Of a stretch of DNA of 64,000 nt, positions 27,965 through 37,758 are shown in pieces (positions within the stretch are counted from its first letter, which is position 1; every line of letters starts with the position of its first letter). The notes beneath the pieces are model-generated. The model was not told where the DNA came from, ran no database searches, and was given only the letters and a program-made list of their open reading frames with translations. Source of the stretch: Undibacterium pigrum (GTDB taxonomy: Bacteria > Pseudomonadota > Gammaproteobacteria > Burkholderiales > Burkholderiaceae_D); assembly GCF_003201815.1 (NCBI RefSeq), contig NZ_QJKB01000004.1, forward strand, positions 124,001 to 188,000. The letters run 5' to 3'. Position numbers and translations under genes: made by a program.

Positions 27965-28247
27965 GATGATGAGTCAAACCATGAACAAGCTCATCTGGCG
28001 CACCGGCAAGGTCAGCGAAATTCCGGAATTACTGATGGCAGCAACGCTGGAAAAATCAGCCGCCGTCGGCGCGGTGACTGTCTATCATTTCAAACATGAT
28101 GGGCAGGAAAAACTGGCGATTTCCCTGCCCGATGGTCAGGCAATCATCATAGAGCCGCTGCCCAGTGGCAGACCACGCCGTCGCCGGGTTGACCCATTGA
28201 AAGCTGAGCCGCCAGGTCAGCTTGCAGATGTCATCGATAAGAGCTGA
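27957..28247 (+). CDS. Small protein of unknown function, coupled to the GGDEF-EAL gene
   Basis: A 96-residue protein (88 if the ATG at 27981, giving MNKLIWRTGKVSEIPELL, is used; that may be the real start). It overlaps the stop of the preceding gene by eight bases at the first ATG, which suggests coupling. The sequence has a beta-rich middle (VGAVTVYHFK, KLAISLPDGQAIIIEPL) and a basic, proline-rich end SGRPRRRRVDPLK. No signal peptide and no recognised domain. It converges on the aldo-keto reductase gene with only 13 bases between. Confidence 0.6.
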   Translation: MNKMMSQTMNKLIWRTGKVSEIPELLMAATLEKSAAVGAVTVYHFKHDGQEKLAISLPDGQAIIIEPLPSGRPRRRRVDPLKAEPPGQLADVIDKS

Positions 28248-28260
28248 ATGGTTCAATAGT

Positions 28261-29283
28261 TTAGTGGCTTGGCACATGCTCACTATCGAGCATAGCCATG
28301 GCATGATCATTGTAGCGATTACCCGCTACTGCATCGCTGGGAACCGCAGCAGCTATTGCTTGTAAATCTGCCGCATCCAGCTTCACATCAAGAGCACCAA
28401 GTGCCTCTGTCAAACGGTCACGACGGCGTGCGCCTATCAGGGGAACGATATCCTCATCTTGCGCCAGTACCCAGGCAATTGCCGCCTGCGCCACGCTGAT
28501 ACCCTTGCTGTTGGCGCTGCCACGCAAGGCTTCCACCAGAGCCAGGTTACGTTCCAGATTGCCATCCTGGAAGCGTGGGCTGATGCTGCGGAAATCCCTG
28601 GTGCCAGTAGTACGTTCCGGACTCCAGTGACCACTGAGCAAGCCACGTGACAATACGCCGTAGGCAGTGATGCCTATGCCCAGCTCGCGGCAGACTGGCA
28701 AAATCTCGGCTTCTATGCCGCGTGAAAACAGCGAATACTCTATCTGCAAATCACTGATGGCATGCACTGCAGCCGCGCGGCGCAGGCTGGCAGCACCAGC
28801 TTCTGACATACCGATGTGGCGTACATAACCGGCTTTCACCATGTCGGCAATCGCACCTATGGTGTCTTCCACAGGCACTTGTGGGTCTATGCGTGCCAGA
28901 CGGTAAACGTCGATGTGATCAGTGCCCAGGCGTTTCAGGCTATAAGCCAGGGCGTTCTTGACGGCGGCTGGCCTGCCATCCATACCTATCCAGTTGCCTG
29001 CCGGGTCGCGCAGTGCGCCAAATTTGACGCTGATCTTTACTTGTTCACGTGGCAGGTTTTGCAGGGCTTCCTGTATCAGCAATTCATTATGGCCCATGCC
29101 ATAAAAATCACCTGTGTCGAGCAAGTCTATGCCCGCATCCAGTGCCGCATGGATAGTGGCGATGCTTTCGCCGCGATCAGCCGGGCCATATAAGTCCGAC
29201 ATACCCATACAACCCAAACCCAGTGCTGAGACTGCCGGACCTTGTTTGCCCAATTGACGTGTTGCCATGTTGTTCTGTGCCAT
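28261..29283 (-). CDS. Aldo-keto reductase family protein
   Basis: A 340-residue NADPH-type aldo-keto reductase, TIM barrel. Of the catalytic tetrad, D56 (LLDTGDFYG), Y61 and K87 are present. The histidine normally found in (Y/x)-x-H-R-(V/I)-D is A130 in DVYRLARID, as in a subgroup of the family with (P/L)-A-R-(L/I)-D. Cofactor-binding segments near the C-terminus (GARRRDRL) are intact. GGAG precedes the ATG. It is divergent from a LysR regulator, 138 bases away, which probably controls it. The substrate is unknown. Confidence 0.9.
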   Translation of the reverse strand: MAQNNMATRQLGKQGPAVSALGLGCMGMSDLYGPADRGESIATIHAALDAGIDLLDTGDFYGMGHNELLIQEALQNLPREQVKISVKFGALRDPAGNWIGMDGRPAAVKNALAYSLKRLGTDHIDVYRLARIDPQVPVEDTIGAIADMVKAGYVRHIGMSEAGAASLRRAAAVHAISDLQIEYSLFSRGIEAEILPVCRELGIGITAYGVLSRGLLSGHWSPERTTGTRDFRSISPRFQDGNLERNLALVEALRGSANSKGISVAQAAIAWVLAQDEDIVPLIGARRRDRLTEALGALDVKLDAADLQAIAAAVPSDAVAGNRYNDHAMAMLDSEHVPSH

Positions 29284-29421
29284 GCTGAAACTCCTTTGTC
29301 ATTGTTGCCTCAGCGAGGTTGCTGAAGATGTAGCCATTGTAGTTAGACTGAATTTTTAGATAAATACGTTAAAATTGCCTTTACTATGCAAAAAATCTAA
29401 ACAATTAGGGTTGGGACGATT
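29284..29421. promoter_or_regulatory. Divergent promoter region of the aldo-keto reductase and LysR genes
   Basis: AT-rich intergenic stretch. A seven-base inverted pair, TTTAGAT at 29355-29361 and ATCTAAA at 29395-29401, is separated by 33 bases next to the LysR start. A LysR site is expected here; whether these arms are it is a guess. Confidence 0.4.
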
Positions 29422-30333
29422 ATGGACAAATTCCAGGCTATGCAAGTCTTTACCGCCGTGGTCGAGCAAAGCAGCTTCACCCGAGCTGCCGAGCAATTGC
29501 AAATGCCCAGGGCCAGCGTGACCCTGAGCATTAAGCAGTTAGAATCTCATCTGGGTACACGCCTCTTGCAAAGAACCACGCGCCAGGTGAATACCACGGC
29601 AGATGGCGATGCCTATTACCAGCGTTGCGTGCGCTTGCTGGCTGACCTGGAAGAAACTGAATCTGCATTTAGCCATAGCCTGCTCAATCCGCGTGGCAAG
29701 CTCAGGATTAATTTACAAGGCTCGCTGGGTAAATCTTTCGTGGTTCCGGCCCTGCCAGGCTTCAGTGCCAAATACCCATTGATAGAACTGGAAGTCGGCA
29801 TGAGTGACCGCCTGGTTGACCTGGTGCGCGAAGGTGTGGATTGCGTCTTGCGTGGCGGTGAGTTGCGTGATTCCAGCATGATCGCCAAACGGGTGGCACT
29901 GATGACGCAAATTACCTGTGCCAGCAGCGCCTATCTGCAAAAGCATGGCGTGCCCGGGACGCTGGATGATCTCTATGCCCATCTGGCAGTAAATTATTTC
30001 TCATCACAGACTGGCCGGAATATGGATTTTGAATTTGTCGTCAATGGCAAAACACAGGCACTGCCTTTGAAAGGGCAACTGGCAGTCAATGATGTCGATG
30101 CCTATGTTGCAGGTGCAGAAGCGGGTTATGGTCTGATACAGTTGCCGCGCTTTCACGTTGCTGCCCAACTGGCTGCTGGCAGCATGCAGGAAGTCTTATC
30201 GGAGATGCGGCCACCACCCATGCCGGTATCGATACTCTACCCGCACCACCGGCAGTTATCGCCCAGAGTCAGAGTATTTGTCGAATGGCTGACGGCATTA
30301 ATGGAAGCGCATGCAGACAAATTCAGGGCTTAA
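29422..30333 (+). CDS. LysR family transcriptional regulator
   Basis: A 303-residue LysR regulator. The winged helix-turn-helix occupies about residues 3-62 (FTRAAEQLQMPRASVTLSIK, LESHLGTRLLQRTTR). The effector-binding PBP domain covers about 90-295. It belongs to the common group with DGDAYYQRC and GVDCVLRGGEL segments. Divergent from the aldo-keto reductase gene, so it most likely regulates that gene and itself. The effector cannot be inferred. Confidence 0.93.
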   Translation: MDKFQAMQVFTAVVEQSSFTRAAEQLQMPRASVTLSIKQLESHLGTRLLQRTTRQVNTTADGDAYYQRCVRLLADLEETESAFSHSLLNPRGKLRINLQGSLGKSFVVPALPGFSAKYPLIELEVGMSDRLVDLVREGVDCVLRGGELRDSSMIAKRVALMTQITCASSAYLQKHGVPGTLDDLYAHLAVNYFSSQTGRNMDFEFVVNGKTQALPLKGQLAVNDVDAYVAGAEAGYGLIQLPRFHVAAQLAAGSMQEVLSEMRPPPMPVSILYPHHRQLSPRVRVFVEWLTALMEAHADKFRA

Positions 30334-30467
30334 AATAATATAAAAAATACATTTTTTCAGGAGGCGCACGCTGTTTTTGTCCTTATTTGCCTTAATTTGT
30401 TCTTACATAGGCCACGACAGCAAGCCAGCACCTGACATATTCCACATATTTCCCTTATCATGCTGTC

Positions 30468-31049
30468 ATGACAGAAGATCAGGAAGTTCTCCTCCCCCCT
30501 TATCCTGGTATCCAGGAAAAAGACATACTGCTGGTACAGACGCCAGCAGACGCAGAGCAAGCCTATGCAGAGATGCTGGCAGCCGATATTTTGGGTTTTG
30601 ATACTGAATCCAAGCCAGTATTCTTCAAGGGCCAGCAATCTGATGGACCGCATCTGATACAACTCGCGACCGACAGCAAGGCCTACCTTTTCCCCACAGT
30701 CAAAGTGCAAAATACCGACGCCGTAAAAGCCTTGCTGGAATCCAAAGACATACTCAAGGTTGGCTTCGGGCTCAGCGATGACATGAAACGCCTGAAAATC
30801 AAGCTCGGTATCACGCCGCAGCATGTACTTGATCTCGCGCGCGCCATGCGTGAAAGCAAGCAGCGAGACATGGGGGCAAAAGCGGCGGTTGCCAAATTCT
30901 TTGGCATGCAACTGCAAAAATCCAAGAAGACCTCTACCTCGAACTGGGCCGCCCCAGCCTTGAATGACAGGCAAATCATGTATGCCGCCAATGATGCGCA
31001 AGTGGCATTGCTGGTCTATAGAAAGTGGCTGGCACTGAAGCAAGGCTGA
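30468..31049 (+). CDS. 3'-5' exonuclease of the DEDDy family
   Basis: A 193-residue DnaQ-like, RNase D-type exonuclease domain on its own. The four acidic residues are seen in order: D and E of GFDTES near residue 45, D in GLSDDMKRL near 105, and the Y-x3-D motif YAAND near 173-177, which makes it DEDDy. The HRDC domain of RNase D is missing. It is cytosolic. It could act on DNA or RNA. The ATG lacks a strong ribosome site, and the preceding 130 bases carry no gene. The exported-protein gene follows by 57 bases. Confidence 0.88.
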   Translation: MTEDQEVLLPPYPGIQEKDILLVQTPADAEQAYAEMLAADILGFDTESKPVFFKGQQSDGPHLIQLATDSKAYLFPTVKVQNTDAVKALLESKDILKVGFGLSDDMKRLKIKLGITPQHVLDLARAMRESKQRDMGAKAAVAKFFGMQLQKSKKTSTSNWAAPALNDRQIMYAANDAQVALLVYRKWLALKQG

Positions 31050-31106
31050 ACTTTAAGACCTCTCAGCGGTCAGATGGCTCACGATAGCGATATTGACAGG
31101 GGACGT

Positions 31107-31889
31107 ATGCTGGCCAAAAAGAAAATGCTTTTACTGCTTGCGGGCATGTGTTTCAGTTTGCTTAGTTTGTTTACTCAGTCGGCACAGGCAGATGGTCTGG
31201 CAGATTTAAAAGCCGCACTAGCTCGCTTGCCAGGGCAAACACCAGTGAAAGCTGTCGTTGAAGCCAAAACCTGGGGTCGCCAGGGTGAAGCTAAAGACGC
31301 TGATGAACAACATGGCCAGGCCAGTATCAGCCTTGATGATAGCCCGCGCGGCTTGCAAATTTTGTACAGCAAAGATTTATTGACACGCCTCGAAACCGAA
31401 GAGCGCGCCAAGGAAAAAGACTCCAAAGCCAAAACCCCCACCATTGCTGCTATCAAGGAAGTCAATTCATCCGAATTGCGCCCCATGGTATCTGCCGTTG
31501 GTAATCTTTCGCGGATGCTTGAGAAAGCCATATTTAAAAGTGAAAAAGCCGATGCTAGCTACAATGGCAAGCCCGCACGCTTGCTGAGTTTCGAGATACC
31601 TGTTGAAAAGCTCAGCGAGAAAGACCGCAAGTATGTCAAGAAATTCGAAGGCAGCCTGGAAGTCTGGATAGGCCAGGATGGCGTCCCGCTTGCCAGCCGC
31701 ATGCATCAGGCTATCTCAGGGCGTGCCTTCGTTGTGATCAGCTTTGAAACAAAAAATGAAGAAGAGCTGGTGTATGGCGTCAGCGGTGACAGGCTCGTCG
31801 TGACTAAAAAAGAAAGCAAAAACAGTGGTTCAGGTGCAGGCGAAAAAGGGGAGATGCGCGTCATCAAAACCTTGCAAGTGCAATCCTGA
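31107..31889 (+). CDS. Exported protein of unknown function
   Basis: A 260-residue protein. The ATG at 31107 follows GGGGACGT and gives a good signal peptide cleaved after AQA (residue 28); an earlier in-frame ATG at 31074 is less likely. The mature part is highly charged and begins with an alternating helix (ADLKAALARLPGQTPVKAVV). The strands that follow resemble a half-barrel fold of LolA/outer-membrane lipoprotein-sorting proteins (SLEVWIGQDGVPLASRMHQA), but I cannot assign it. Probably periplasmic. It is followed by an S9 peptidase gene with its own leader. Confidence 0.75.
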   Translation: MLAKKKMLLLLAGMCFSLLSLFTQSAQADGLADLKAALARLPGQTPVKAVVEAKTWGRQGEAKDADEQHGQASISLDDSPRGLQILYSKDLLTRLETEERAKEKDSKAKTPTIAAIKEVNSSELRPMVSAVGNLSRMLEKAIFKSEKADASYNGKPARLLSFEIPVEKLSEKDRKYVKKFEGSLEVWIGQDGVPLASRMHQAISGRAFVVISFETKNEEELVYGVSGDRLVVTKKESKNSGSGAGEKGEMRVIKTLQVQS

Positions 31890-31984
31890 TATGCCTGTTG
31901 TTGCTGCAATGCAATATCGATAAATCATAATTGTTTTGTCGATTAAAAAAGGTTTGACATTACAATGTGGTGATGTAAAGCCGA

Positions 31985-34900
31985 ATGTATTCCAGAAAGG
32001 TCTTCCCAGTGTTTAATAAGCATTATTCCTCTCACGCTTCACTTTCCGCCTCCCGTAGCTCCAAATTTCGCAGACTAAGCACTACCGCCTTACTGGTGTG
32101 TCTGGCGTATGGCGCATATGTTCCCGCCATACATGCTGCTCCTGTCCCCGCAGATGGTGCTGCAGCCGCAGTCATTCCGGTGAGTGCCAAGAAAGTGATC
32201 AGCCATGATGTTTATGCAAACTGGCGCAGCATACAGGGCAATGTCCTGAGCCGCGACGGTAACTGGGCCGCCTATGCCCTGGTAGGACAAGAGTCGGATG
32301 GCGAAGTTGTCGTCAGAAATTTGAAAGATGGCCGCGAATTTCGTGCACCCCGTGGCACGATGCCAGCTTTCAGTGCAGATGGTCGTTACCTGGCTTTTGC
32401 AATTGCACCAACCAGGATAGAGCTGGACAAGGCCAAAAAAGAAAAGAAGAAGGGCGATGACTTGCCCAAGTCTGGCCTGGGTATCATGAATCTGGCGACT
32501 GGCAAAATCGAAAACCTGGACCGGGTAAAACGTTTTGCCTGGCCAGAAGAGGGTGGCAATTTCCTGGCAGTCTTATTCGACGCGCCCAAGGAAGCAAAGA
32601 AAGATACCAAGAAAGATGCCGAGCCTGCCGCCAAGGATGATGAAGATCAGCAAGCTGCTGCCGCCTCAGCCGCAGCAAAGAAAAAAGACACGGGCACAGA
32701 ATTCTTGTTGATTGATGTTGCCAATGCCAAACGCAGCAGTTTCAAGGATGTCGCTGATTTTACCTGGGCAAAAAATGGTGAATTGCTGGCCTTTAGCGTC
32801 ATCACCAAAGATGCACAAAAAGACGGTGCGCGTGAAGGTGTTTACCTGATCAGTCCGCAAGACCTGACTCCACGTGCAATCATGGCAGGTGCAGGCAGTT
32901 ACAAGCACATGAATTTTGATGAAGCTGGCCGTCAACTTGCCTTCGTCAGCAATCGTGATGACCTGGCAAAGAAACACGCCGAAGCAGATAAGTCTGGCAA
33001 GAAAAATGCTGACTCAGACAAGACTGACAAGGCTGAAAAAGAAATTACAGCTTTCAACCTGTATTACTGGCGCGCCGGTGATAGCGAAGCCAAAGCCATT
33101 GTCACAGCTGATACGGCAGGTTTGCCAGCAGGCTGGCTGCCAAGTGAACACGCCAGTCTGAGTTTTAGCAAGGACGGCCAGCGCCTGTTCTTCGGTACCG
33201 CAGAGCTGGCCAAGGCCGATCCCAAGGATGCACCAGAACCTTTCAAGGTAGACCTCTGGCACTGGAAAGATCCTGAGCTGCAATCCATGCAAAAGGTCAG
33301 AGCAGAGAAAGAAAAACAACGCAGTTATAAAGCGGTTTTCCATATCGCTGAGCAACGCTTTGTTCAGCTTGCCAACAAGAATATTCCAAATGTGCTGATC
33401 AATGATAATCCGCGTTTTGCCATGGGTGCCAGCGATGTGCCATACAAAATGCAGCAGTCTTGGGATGCCCTGTATCACGATGCTTATGCAGTAGATTTGC
33501 AGACTGGTCAGGCACGTTTGCTGGCGCAAAAACTGCGCTATGTGCCCAGCCTGTCGCCAGGTGGCAAATACGTCATGGCCTTCGATGCCAATACCAGTAT
33601 CTGGTATTGCTGGTCAACGGCAGATGGCAGCAAGATCAACCTGACAGGAAAAATCAAGGTGCGTTTTGAAGATGCCAAGCGCGATACGCCAGAAGTCAAG
33701 GATGCCTATGGTTTTGCAGGCTGGACTGAGGGTGATGCCAGCGTGGTTTTGTATGATCAGTTCGACTTGTGGGAAGTCAATCCTCAGACTCAAACCAGCC
33801 GTAATGTGACTGCTGGCTATGGCCGCAAGCATAATCTGGAACTGCGTTATGTTCCTGTCGATATGGAGAAAAAGCCGCCTGCTGACGAACCCTCACCAGT
33901 GGCTGAAGCCAAGGCTTTGCCTGCAGATTCATGGATACTGGCCGCCACCAATGAGGGCAATCGCTCCACCGGTTATTACCAGCAAAATCCAAAATCTGGC
34001 GAGCCAGTCAAGCTCATACACGGCGATAAACTGTATGCAGGCCTGATCAAGGCCAAGAAGGCTGATACGGTGGTATTCACACAGCAAAGCTTTACAGAAT
34101 TCCCGGATGTGTGGACCAGTAACCTGGCTTTGCAAAATCCGCAAAAAATCAGTAATGCCAATCCCCAGCAAGCCCAATACAACTGGGGCAAGCAGGAAAT
34201 GATTGAATACACCAGCCTGGATGGTAAGAAGCTCAAAGCCTTGCTGGCCAAGCCTGAGAATTTTGATCCGGCAAAAAAATATCCGATGATGGTCTACATC
34301 TATGAAAACATGTCGGATGGCTTGCATAAATATGTCCCACCTGCACCCAGCCAGAACATCAATGTCACCCGCTACCTGAGTAATGGCTATATTGTGCTGC
34401 GCCCGGACATCGTCTATAAAACCGGTCATCCAGGCAAGAGCGCCTATAACGCAGTTGTGCCAGCAGTACAAAAAGTGCTGGCGCAAGGCTATGTCGATCC
34501 CAAGCGCGTAGGCATACAAGGCCATAGCTGGGGTGCTTACCAGATCAATTACCTGATCACACAAACCAATATGTTCCGTGCGGTTGAGGCTGGTGCATCG
34601 ATGGCCAACATGATCAGCGGTTATGGCGGCATACGCTGGGGCACAGGCATGAGCCGCGCCTTCCAGTATGAAAAACAGCAAAGCCGTATTGGTGGCGCAC
34701 CCTGGAACAAAACGGCAGAATACATAGAAAATTCACCGATATTCCATATCGATAAAGTGCAGACGCCTTACCTGACCATCCATAACGATGATGATGATGC
34801 AGTGCCATGGTATCAGGCGATAGAATTTTTCACCGCCTTGCGTCAGCTGGGTAAGGAAGCCTACTGGTTCAATTTCAATGGCGAAAAACATGGCCTCAAA

Positions 34901-35068
34901 GAACGTGACAACATGAAATTTTATACTGTGCATATGGCAGAATTCTTTGATCATTATTTGCTGGGTAGCCCGCGTCCTGAATGGATGGACAAGCCTGTGC
35001 CTTATCTGGAGCGCGGTAAGAGGGATGTGATGGGGCAGTTTAAGCCTGTGGGGGTGAAGGCTGAGTGA
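31985..35068 (+). CDS. S9 family peptidase (prolyl oligopeptidase type), exported
   Basis: A 1027-residue exported serine peptidase. A long N-terminal signal region is followed by a beta-propeller-like domain to about residue 740. That part is lysine- and alanine-rich in two low-complexity stretches (near 145-160 and 195-235). The C-terminal alpha/beta hydrolase domain carries the nucleophile S848 in GHSWGAY. The acidic residue lies in the D935-D938 cluster before AVPW, and the histidine is H969 in GEKHGL. The family cleaves oligopeptides. A TTGACA at 31954 lies shortly before the gene but has no good -10. An earlier or later start is possible within the leader. Confidence 0.92.
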   Translation: MYSRKVFPVFNKHYSSHASLSASRSSKFRRLSTTALLVCLAYGAYVPAIHAAPVPADGAAAAVIPVSAKKVISHDVYANWRSIQGNVLSRDGNWAAYALVGQESDGEVVVRNLKDGREFRAPRGTMPAFSADGRYLAFAIAPTRIELDKAKKEKKKGDDLPKSGLGIMNLATGKIENLDRVKRFAWPEEGGNFLAVLFDAPKEAKKDTKKDAEPAAKDDEDQQAAAASAAAKKKDTGTEFLLIDVANAKRSSFKDVADFTWAKNGELLAFSVITKDAQKDGAREGVYLISPQDLTPRAIMAGAGSYKHMNFDEAGRQLAFVSNRDDLAKKHAEADKSGKKNADSDKTDKAEKEITAFNLYYWRAGDSEAKAIVTADTAGLPAGWLPSEHASLSFSKDGQRLFFGTAELAKADPKDAPEPFKVDLWHWKDPELQSMQKVRAEKEKQRSYKAVFHIAEQRFVQLANKNIPNVLINDNPRFAMGASDVPYKMQQSWDALYHDAYAVDLQTGQARLLAQKLRYVPSLSPGGKYVMAFDANTSIWYCWSTADGSKINLTGKIKVRFEDAKRDTPEVKDAYGFAGWTEGDASVVLYDQFDLWEVNPQTQTSRNVTAGYGRKHNLELRYVPVDMEKKPPADEPSPVAEAKALPADSWILAATNEGNRSTGYYQQNPKSGEPVKLIHGDKLYAGLIKAKKADTVVFTQQSFTEFPDVWTSNLALQNPQKISNANPQQAQYNWGKQEMIEYTSLDGKKLKALLAKPENFDPAKKYPMMVYIYENMSDGLHKYVPPAPSQNINVTRYLSNGYIVLRPDIVYKTGHPGKSAYNAVVPAVQKVLAQGYVDPKRVGIQGHSWGAYQINYLITQTNMFRAVEAGASMANMISGYGGIRWGTGMSRAFQYEKQQSRIGGAPWNKTAEYIENSPIFHIDKVQTPYLTIHNDDDDAVPWYQAIEFFTALRQLGKEAYWFNFNGEKHGLKERDNMKFYTVHMAEFFDHYLLGSPRPEWMDKPVPYLERGKRDVMGQFKPVGVKAE

Positions 35069-35190
35069 TTTCAGGGAGTCGTTCGCGGCTCTTGGTTATC
35101 AGGCATCGTTGCAATTGCTGGATTGTCTTGATCTCTTCCCTTCAGTATAAGATGGACATGAGATATGCTTGATATGCAGCATTCATGTCA

Positions 35191-35470
35191 ATGTCGCTCC
35201 TGCGCAGACAGGAGCCCAGCGGCGTTCGCTGTACATTTGGGGCGTTATTAAAGCGATTGCCCTCTGTAGAACCAGGCCGGGTCTCGGCCCGGCGGCCGAA
35301 ATTCTTTCTTTGCGTCGCCAAAGAAAGAATTCAAAGAAAGGCGACCCAGGCGTCGTCGCCCCCTGAAGGGGGTTCCCGTTTGTGCAGTACAAAAAATGGG
35401 AAGGCCCGAAACTCGCCTGCGGCTCAAACAGCGGTCCTTCTTTTTCCATTTTCTGTACAGCACAAACGGC
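35191..35470. repeat. Composite intergenic repeat with three nested inverted repeats
   Basis: The 609-base gap after the S9 peptidase has no gene but much structure. There is a GCTCCTG/CAGGAGC hairpin at 35196-35215 and a GC-rich block GGCCGGGTCTCGGCCCGGCG. A 12-base perfect stem (35301-35312 with 35319-35330, ATTCTTTCTTTG) comes next. A long pair of arms, 35376-35399 with 35446-35469, matches at 22 of 24 positions. The wording 'CTTTCTTTGC..CGCCAAAGAAAG' resembles a dispersed repeat I recall between genes in Burkholderiales and other proteobacteria. Open frames across it are by-products of its high GC. Confidence 0.7.
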
Positions 35471-35677
35471 GTCGACACATGGGAACTGCCGAACGTCAAA
35501 AACAACTACCACCCCAACGTCAAACGCAACAGCAACAGCACCCCCCCGGCAGCAATCCATATGATCTGAGCAAATTGCCAACAATGGCCAGGCAAATCAA
35601 ACACTGGCCCTCATAAAACTTCAAAAATGTCGTAAACGTCCAATACATCCACCACGTAAGCAGGTAGCATCCACTAC

Positions 35678-36529
35678 ATGCACAAGACTTACATTACCCC
35701 TAAAGCGCAAACGCATATCTGGCCAGCCAGTGGCCAGGCGGCAGAGCATGTGCTGATGTATATTGCGCGCGACACTCGTGGCTGTCATCTGGATGGGGCG
35801 GACCAACTGAACCGCTACCCAGCTACGCCATTCTGTTGCATCACCTGGATGCTGGAGGGTGAGGTGAGTTTGCTGCAACAGGGGGAAACCAAGCTTGAGC
35901 AGCACTTGCCGCAGATCTTTGTGGCTGGTTGCCAGAGCCAGTATGGAGTGACCATAAACCTGGGGGACAGACACAGTTTCATGGCGGTGTTTTACTCGGA
36001 TGCCTTTCATACCTTGTTTGAACTGGATCTGACGACACTGCAGGACAGGTTTGTCGATGCCAGGGAGGTGCTGAATCCCTCAGGACTGGCATTGCTTCAG
36101 GCAGTTGCTCTGGCTGATACTCATACTGACAGGCGCTCGCTGATTGAAAGCTATATCGCACATAACAGCAGCTTCCTGCTCTCCAGCCCCTGGTCACGTT
36201 TGCGCAAGATGGGGCAGAACCTGAGTCTGCGCCTGAGTTGCAGCCTGCTTGGTGTAGGCGCGCGCCAGTTACAACGACGGGTCCGGAAGGAAGCAGGCCT
36301 GCCTTTGCTGGGTTTGTCGCGTTTATGGCGCGCCAAGCGCAGCCACAGCCAGGTCTTGAGTGACCTGGCGCTGGGGCAAACTCCAAATTGGGTGGAGCAT
36401 GCGGATGCCCTGGGTTATGCAGATCAATCCCACTTGATACGTGACTGCAAGGAAGTATCAGGGCGCAGCCCGCAGCAATTGCTCAACGATGCAAGGAAAA
36501 ATGAAAGTGACTGGATTTACCGCCTTTAA
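35678..36529 (+). CDS. AraC family transcriptional regulator
   Basis: A 283-residue regulator. The N-terminal half holds an effector/dimerisation region, and the C-terminal hundred residues carry two helix-turn-helix units. The last contains the family pattern ALGYADQSHLIRDCKEVSGRSPQQL. The first HTH is divergent (LLGVGARQLQRRVRKEAGL). It sits 47 bases before an acyltransferase gene on the same strand, so the two may be cotranscribed. The effector and targets are unknown. The upstream region is the composite repeat. Confidence 0.9.
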   Translation: MHKTYITPKAQTHIWPASGQAAEHVLMYIARDTRGCHLDGADQLNRYPATPFCCITWMLEGEVSLLQQGETKLEQHLPQIFVAGCQSQYGVTINLGDRHSFMAVFYSDAFHTLFELDLTTLQDRFVDAREVLNPSGLALLQAVALADTHTDRRSLIESYIAHNSSFLLSSPWSRLRKMGQNLSLRLSCSLLGVGARQLQRRVRKEAGLPLLGLSRLWRAKRSHSQVLSDLALGQTPNWVEHADALGYADQSHLIRDCKEVSGRSPQQLLNDARKNESDWIYRL

Positions 36530-36576
36530 GCAAGATGCCAGCCGGAGCAGTCCCACACCAAGCTTGAATATACCCT

Positions 36577-37758
36577 ATGAATTCTGATCAGCGCCTGCAT
36601 TCCCTCGATAATCTCCGGGCCGTCATGATGTGGCTAGGCATTGTGGTTCATGTATCTGTCAATTACATGGTCAATCCTTCGCCTACGCCGTGGCGTGATG
36701 TTCAGACCAGTATCGTGGCAGATTTGTTGATTATTTTTATTCATGCTTTTCGCATGCCAGTGTTTTTCATCCTGGCGGGCTTTTTCGTTGCGATGCTGGT
36801 TGAGAAAAGGGGAGTCGCTGCCATGCTGACGCAACGTGTCAGTAAACTGGTTTGGCCATTTCTGTTGTTCTGGCCACTCTTGTATATCTTCATGGGCTTG
36901 CTGGTAGCGGTCTATGCGTATTTGAATGCATTTAACAGCCTGGGAATCGACTTTGCACTTGTGCCACGCATACCTGGACGGCCGACAATAGCATTGCTGC
37001 ATTTGTGGTTCATCTACTACCTGTTCTTGTATTGCCTGGTGTATGCCCTGTTGTTGCATTGCTCAATTTATATTCCGGCTCAATGGAATGAGGCATTTGC
37101 CAAAGTCTGGAAGACCCTGTGCAAAAACTGGTGGGGCGTGTTCATGCTGGCCCTGCCTCTGGCAATTGCAGGAGGGTTTTATCGCAATGGGGTAGTGACG
37201 CCACTAGGTTCGTTTTTGCCTGACGCTGCAGAGTTTGTTCATAGTGGTATATTTTTTACATGTGGAATTTTCATTCACCATTACCAGGGAGATTTGCTGG
37301 ATATCTATGCTCGTAAATGCTGGTATTTTCTGATGGCTGGCTTTCCTTTGCTTATTCTGTTTCTGGGTTTGAGTAAACAATATGGCAGCCAGCCATCTGC
37401 CAGTTTTTTCATTCAGGCAGTAATGGCGTATTTATACAATTGCGTAAGCTGGTTCTGGAGTTTTGCTTTGATAGGTCTGTTCCTGCGCTACCTGTCGAAA
37501 CAGAACCGTGTATTGGCTTATATGGCAGACAGTTCTTACTGGGTTTATCTGGTGCATATGCTGGGTACTTTGGGATTTGGTATTTTGCTGTATCACAGCC
37601 CATTTGATGCGTTGGGACGTATGGTATGCAATATTCTCCTGACGAGCTTATCTTGTTTACTCACTTATCATTTTTTTGTGAGGCACAGTTTTATAGAAGT
37701 TTTTTTGAATGGCGGAAATGAAAAACTGAAACCGATAACACCAAGCGCAGAAGGATAA
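36577..37758 (+). CDS. Acyltransferase family 3 membrane protein (OpgC-like)
   Basis: A 393-residue protein with about ten transmembrane helices. It belongs to the acyltransferase-3 group that includes MdoC/OpgC. The start HSLDNLRAVMMWLGIVVHVS carries the family pattern (L-D-x-L-R-A-x-M-M-x-L-G-I and a histidine in the first helix). The second helix has FRMPVFFILAGFF. Such proteins move acyl or succinyl groups onto extracytoplasmic glycans. No glucan synthesis genes are nearby, so the acceptor is unknown. It follows the AraC regulator closely. Confidence 0.88.
   Translation: MNSDQRLHSLDNLRAVMMWLGIVVHVSVNYMVNPSPTPWRDVQTSIVADLLIIFIHAFRMPVFFILAGFFVAMLVEKRGVAAMLTQRVSKLVWPFLLFWPLLYIFMGLLVAVYAYLNAFNSLGIDFALVPRIPGRPTIALLHLWFIYYLFLYCLVYALLLHCSIYIPAQWNEAFAKVWKTLCKNWWGVFMLALPLAIAGGFYRNGVVTPLGSFLPDAAEFVHSGIFFTCGIFIHHYQGDLLDIYARKCWYFLMAGFPLLILFLGLSKQYGSQPSASFFIQAVMAYLYNCVSWFWSFALIGLFLRYLSKQNRVLAYMADSSYWVYLVHMLGTLGFGILLYHSPFDALGRMVCNILLTSLSCLLTYHFFVRHSFIEVFLNGGNEKLKPITPSAEG

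Noticed and set aside
31954..31982. Sigma-70 promoter TTGACA before the S9 peptidase gene
   Set aside because: The -35 box is perfect but no acceptable -10 lies 16-18 bases downstream; TACAAT directly after it has no matching -35.
33929..34681. Minus-strand 250-codon frame inside the S9 peptidase gene
   Set aside because: It shadows the conserved catalytic domain of the plus-strand gene and has no recognisable features.
35183..35616. Overlapping open frames of 133 and 143 codons in the intergenic region
   Set aside because: They run through inverted repeats of high GC content on both strands; translations are low-complexity and unlike proteins.
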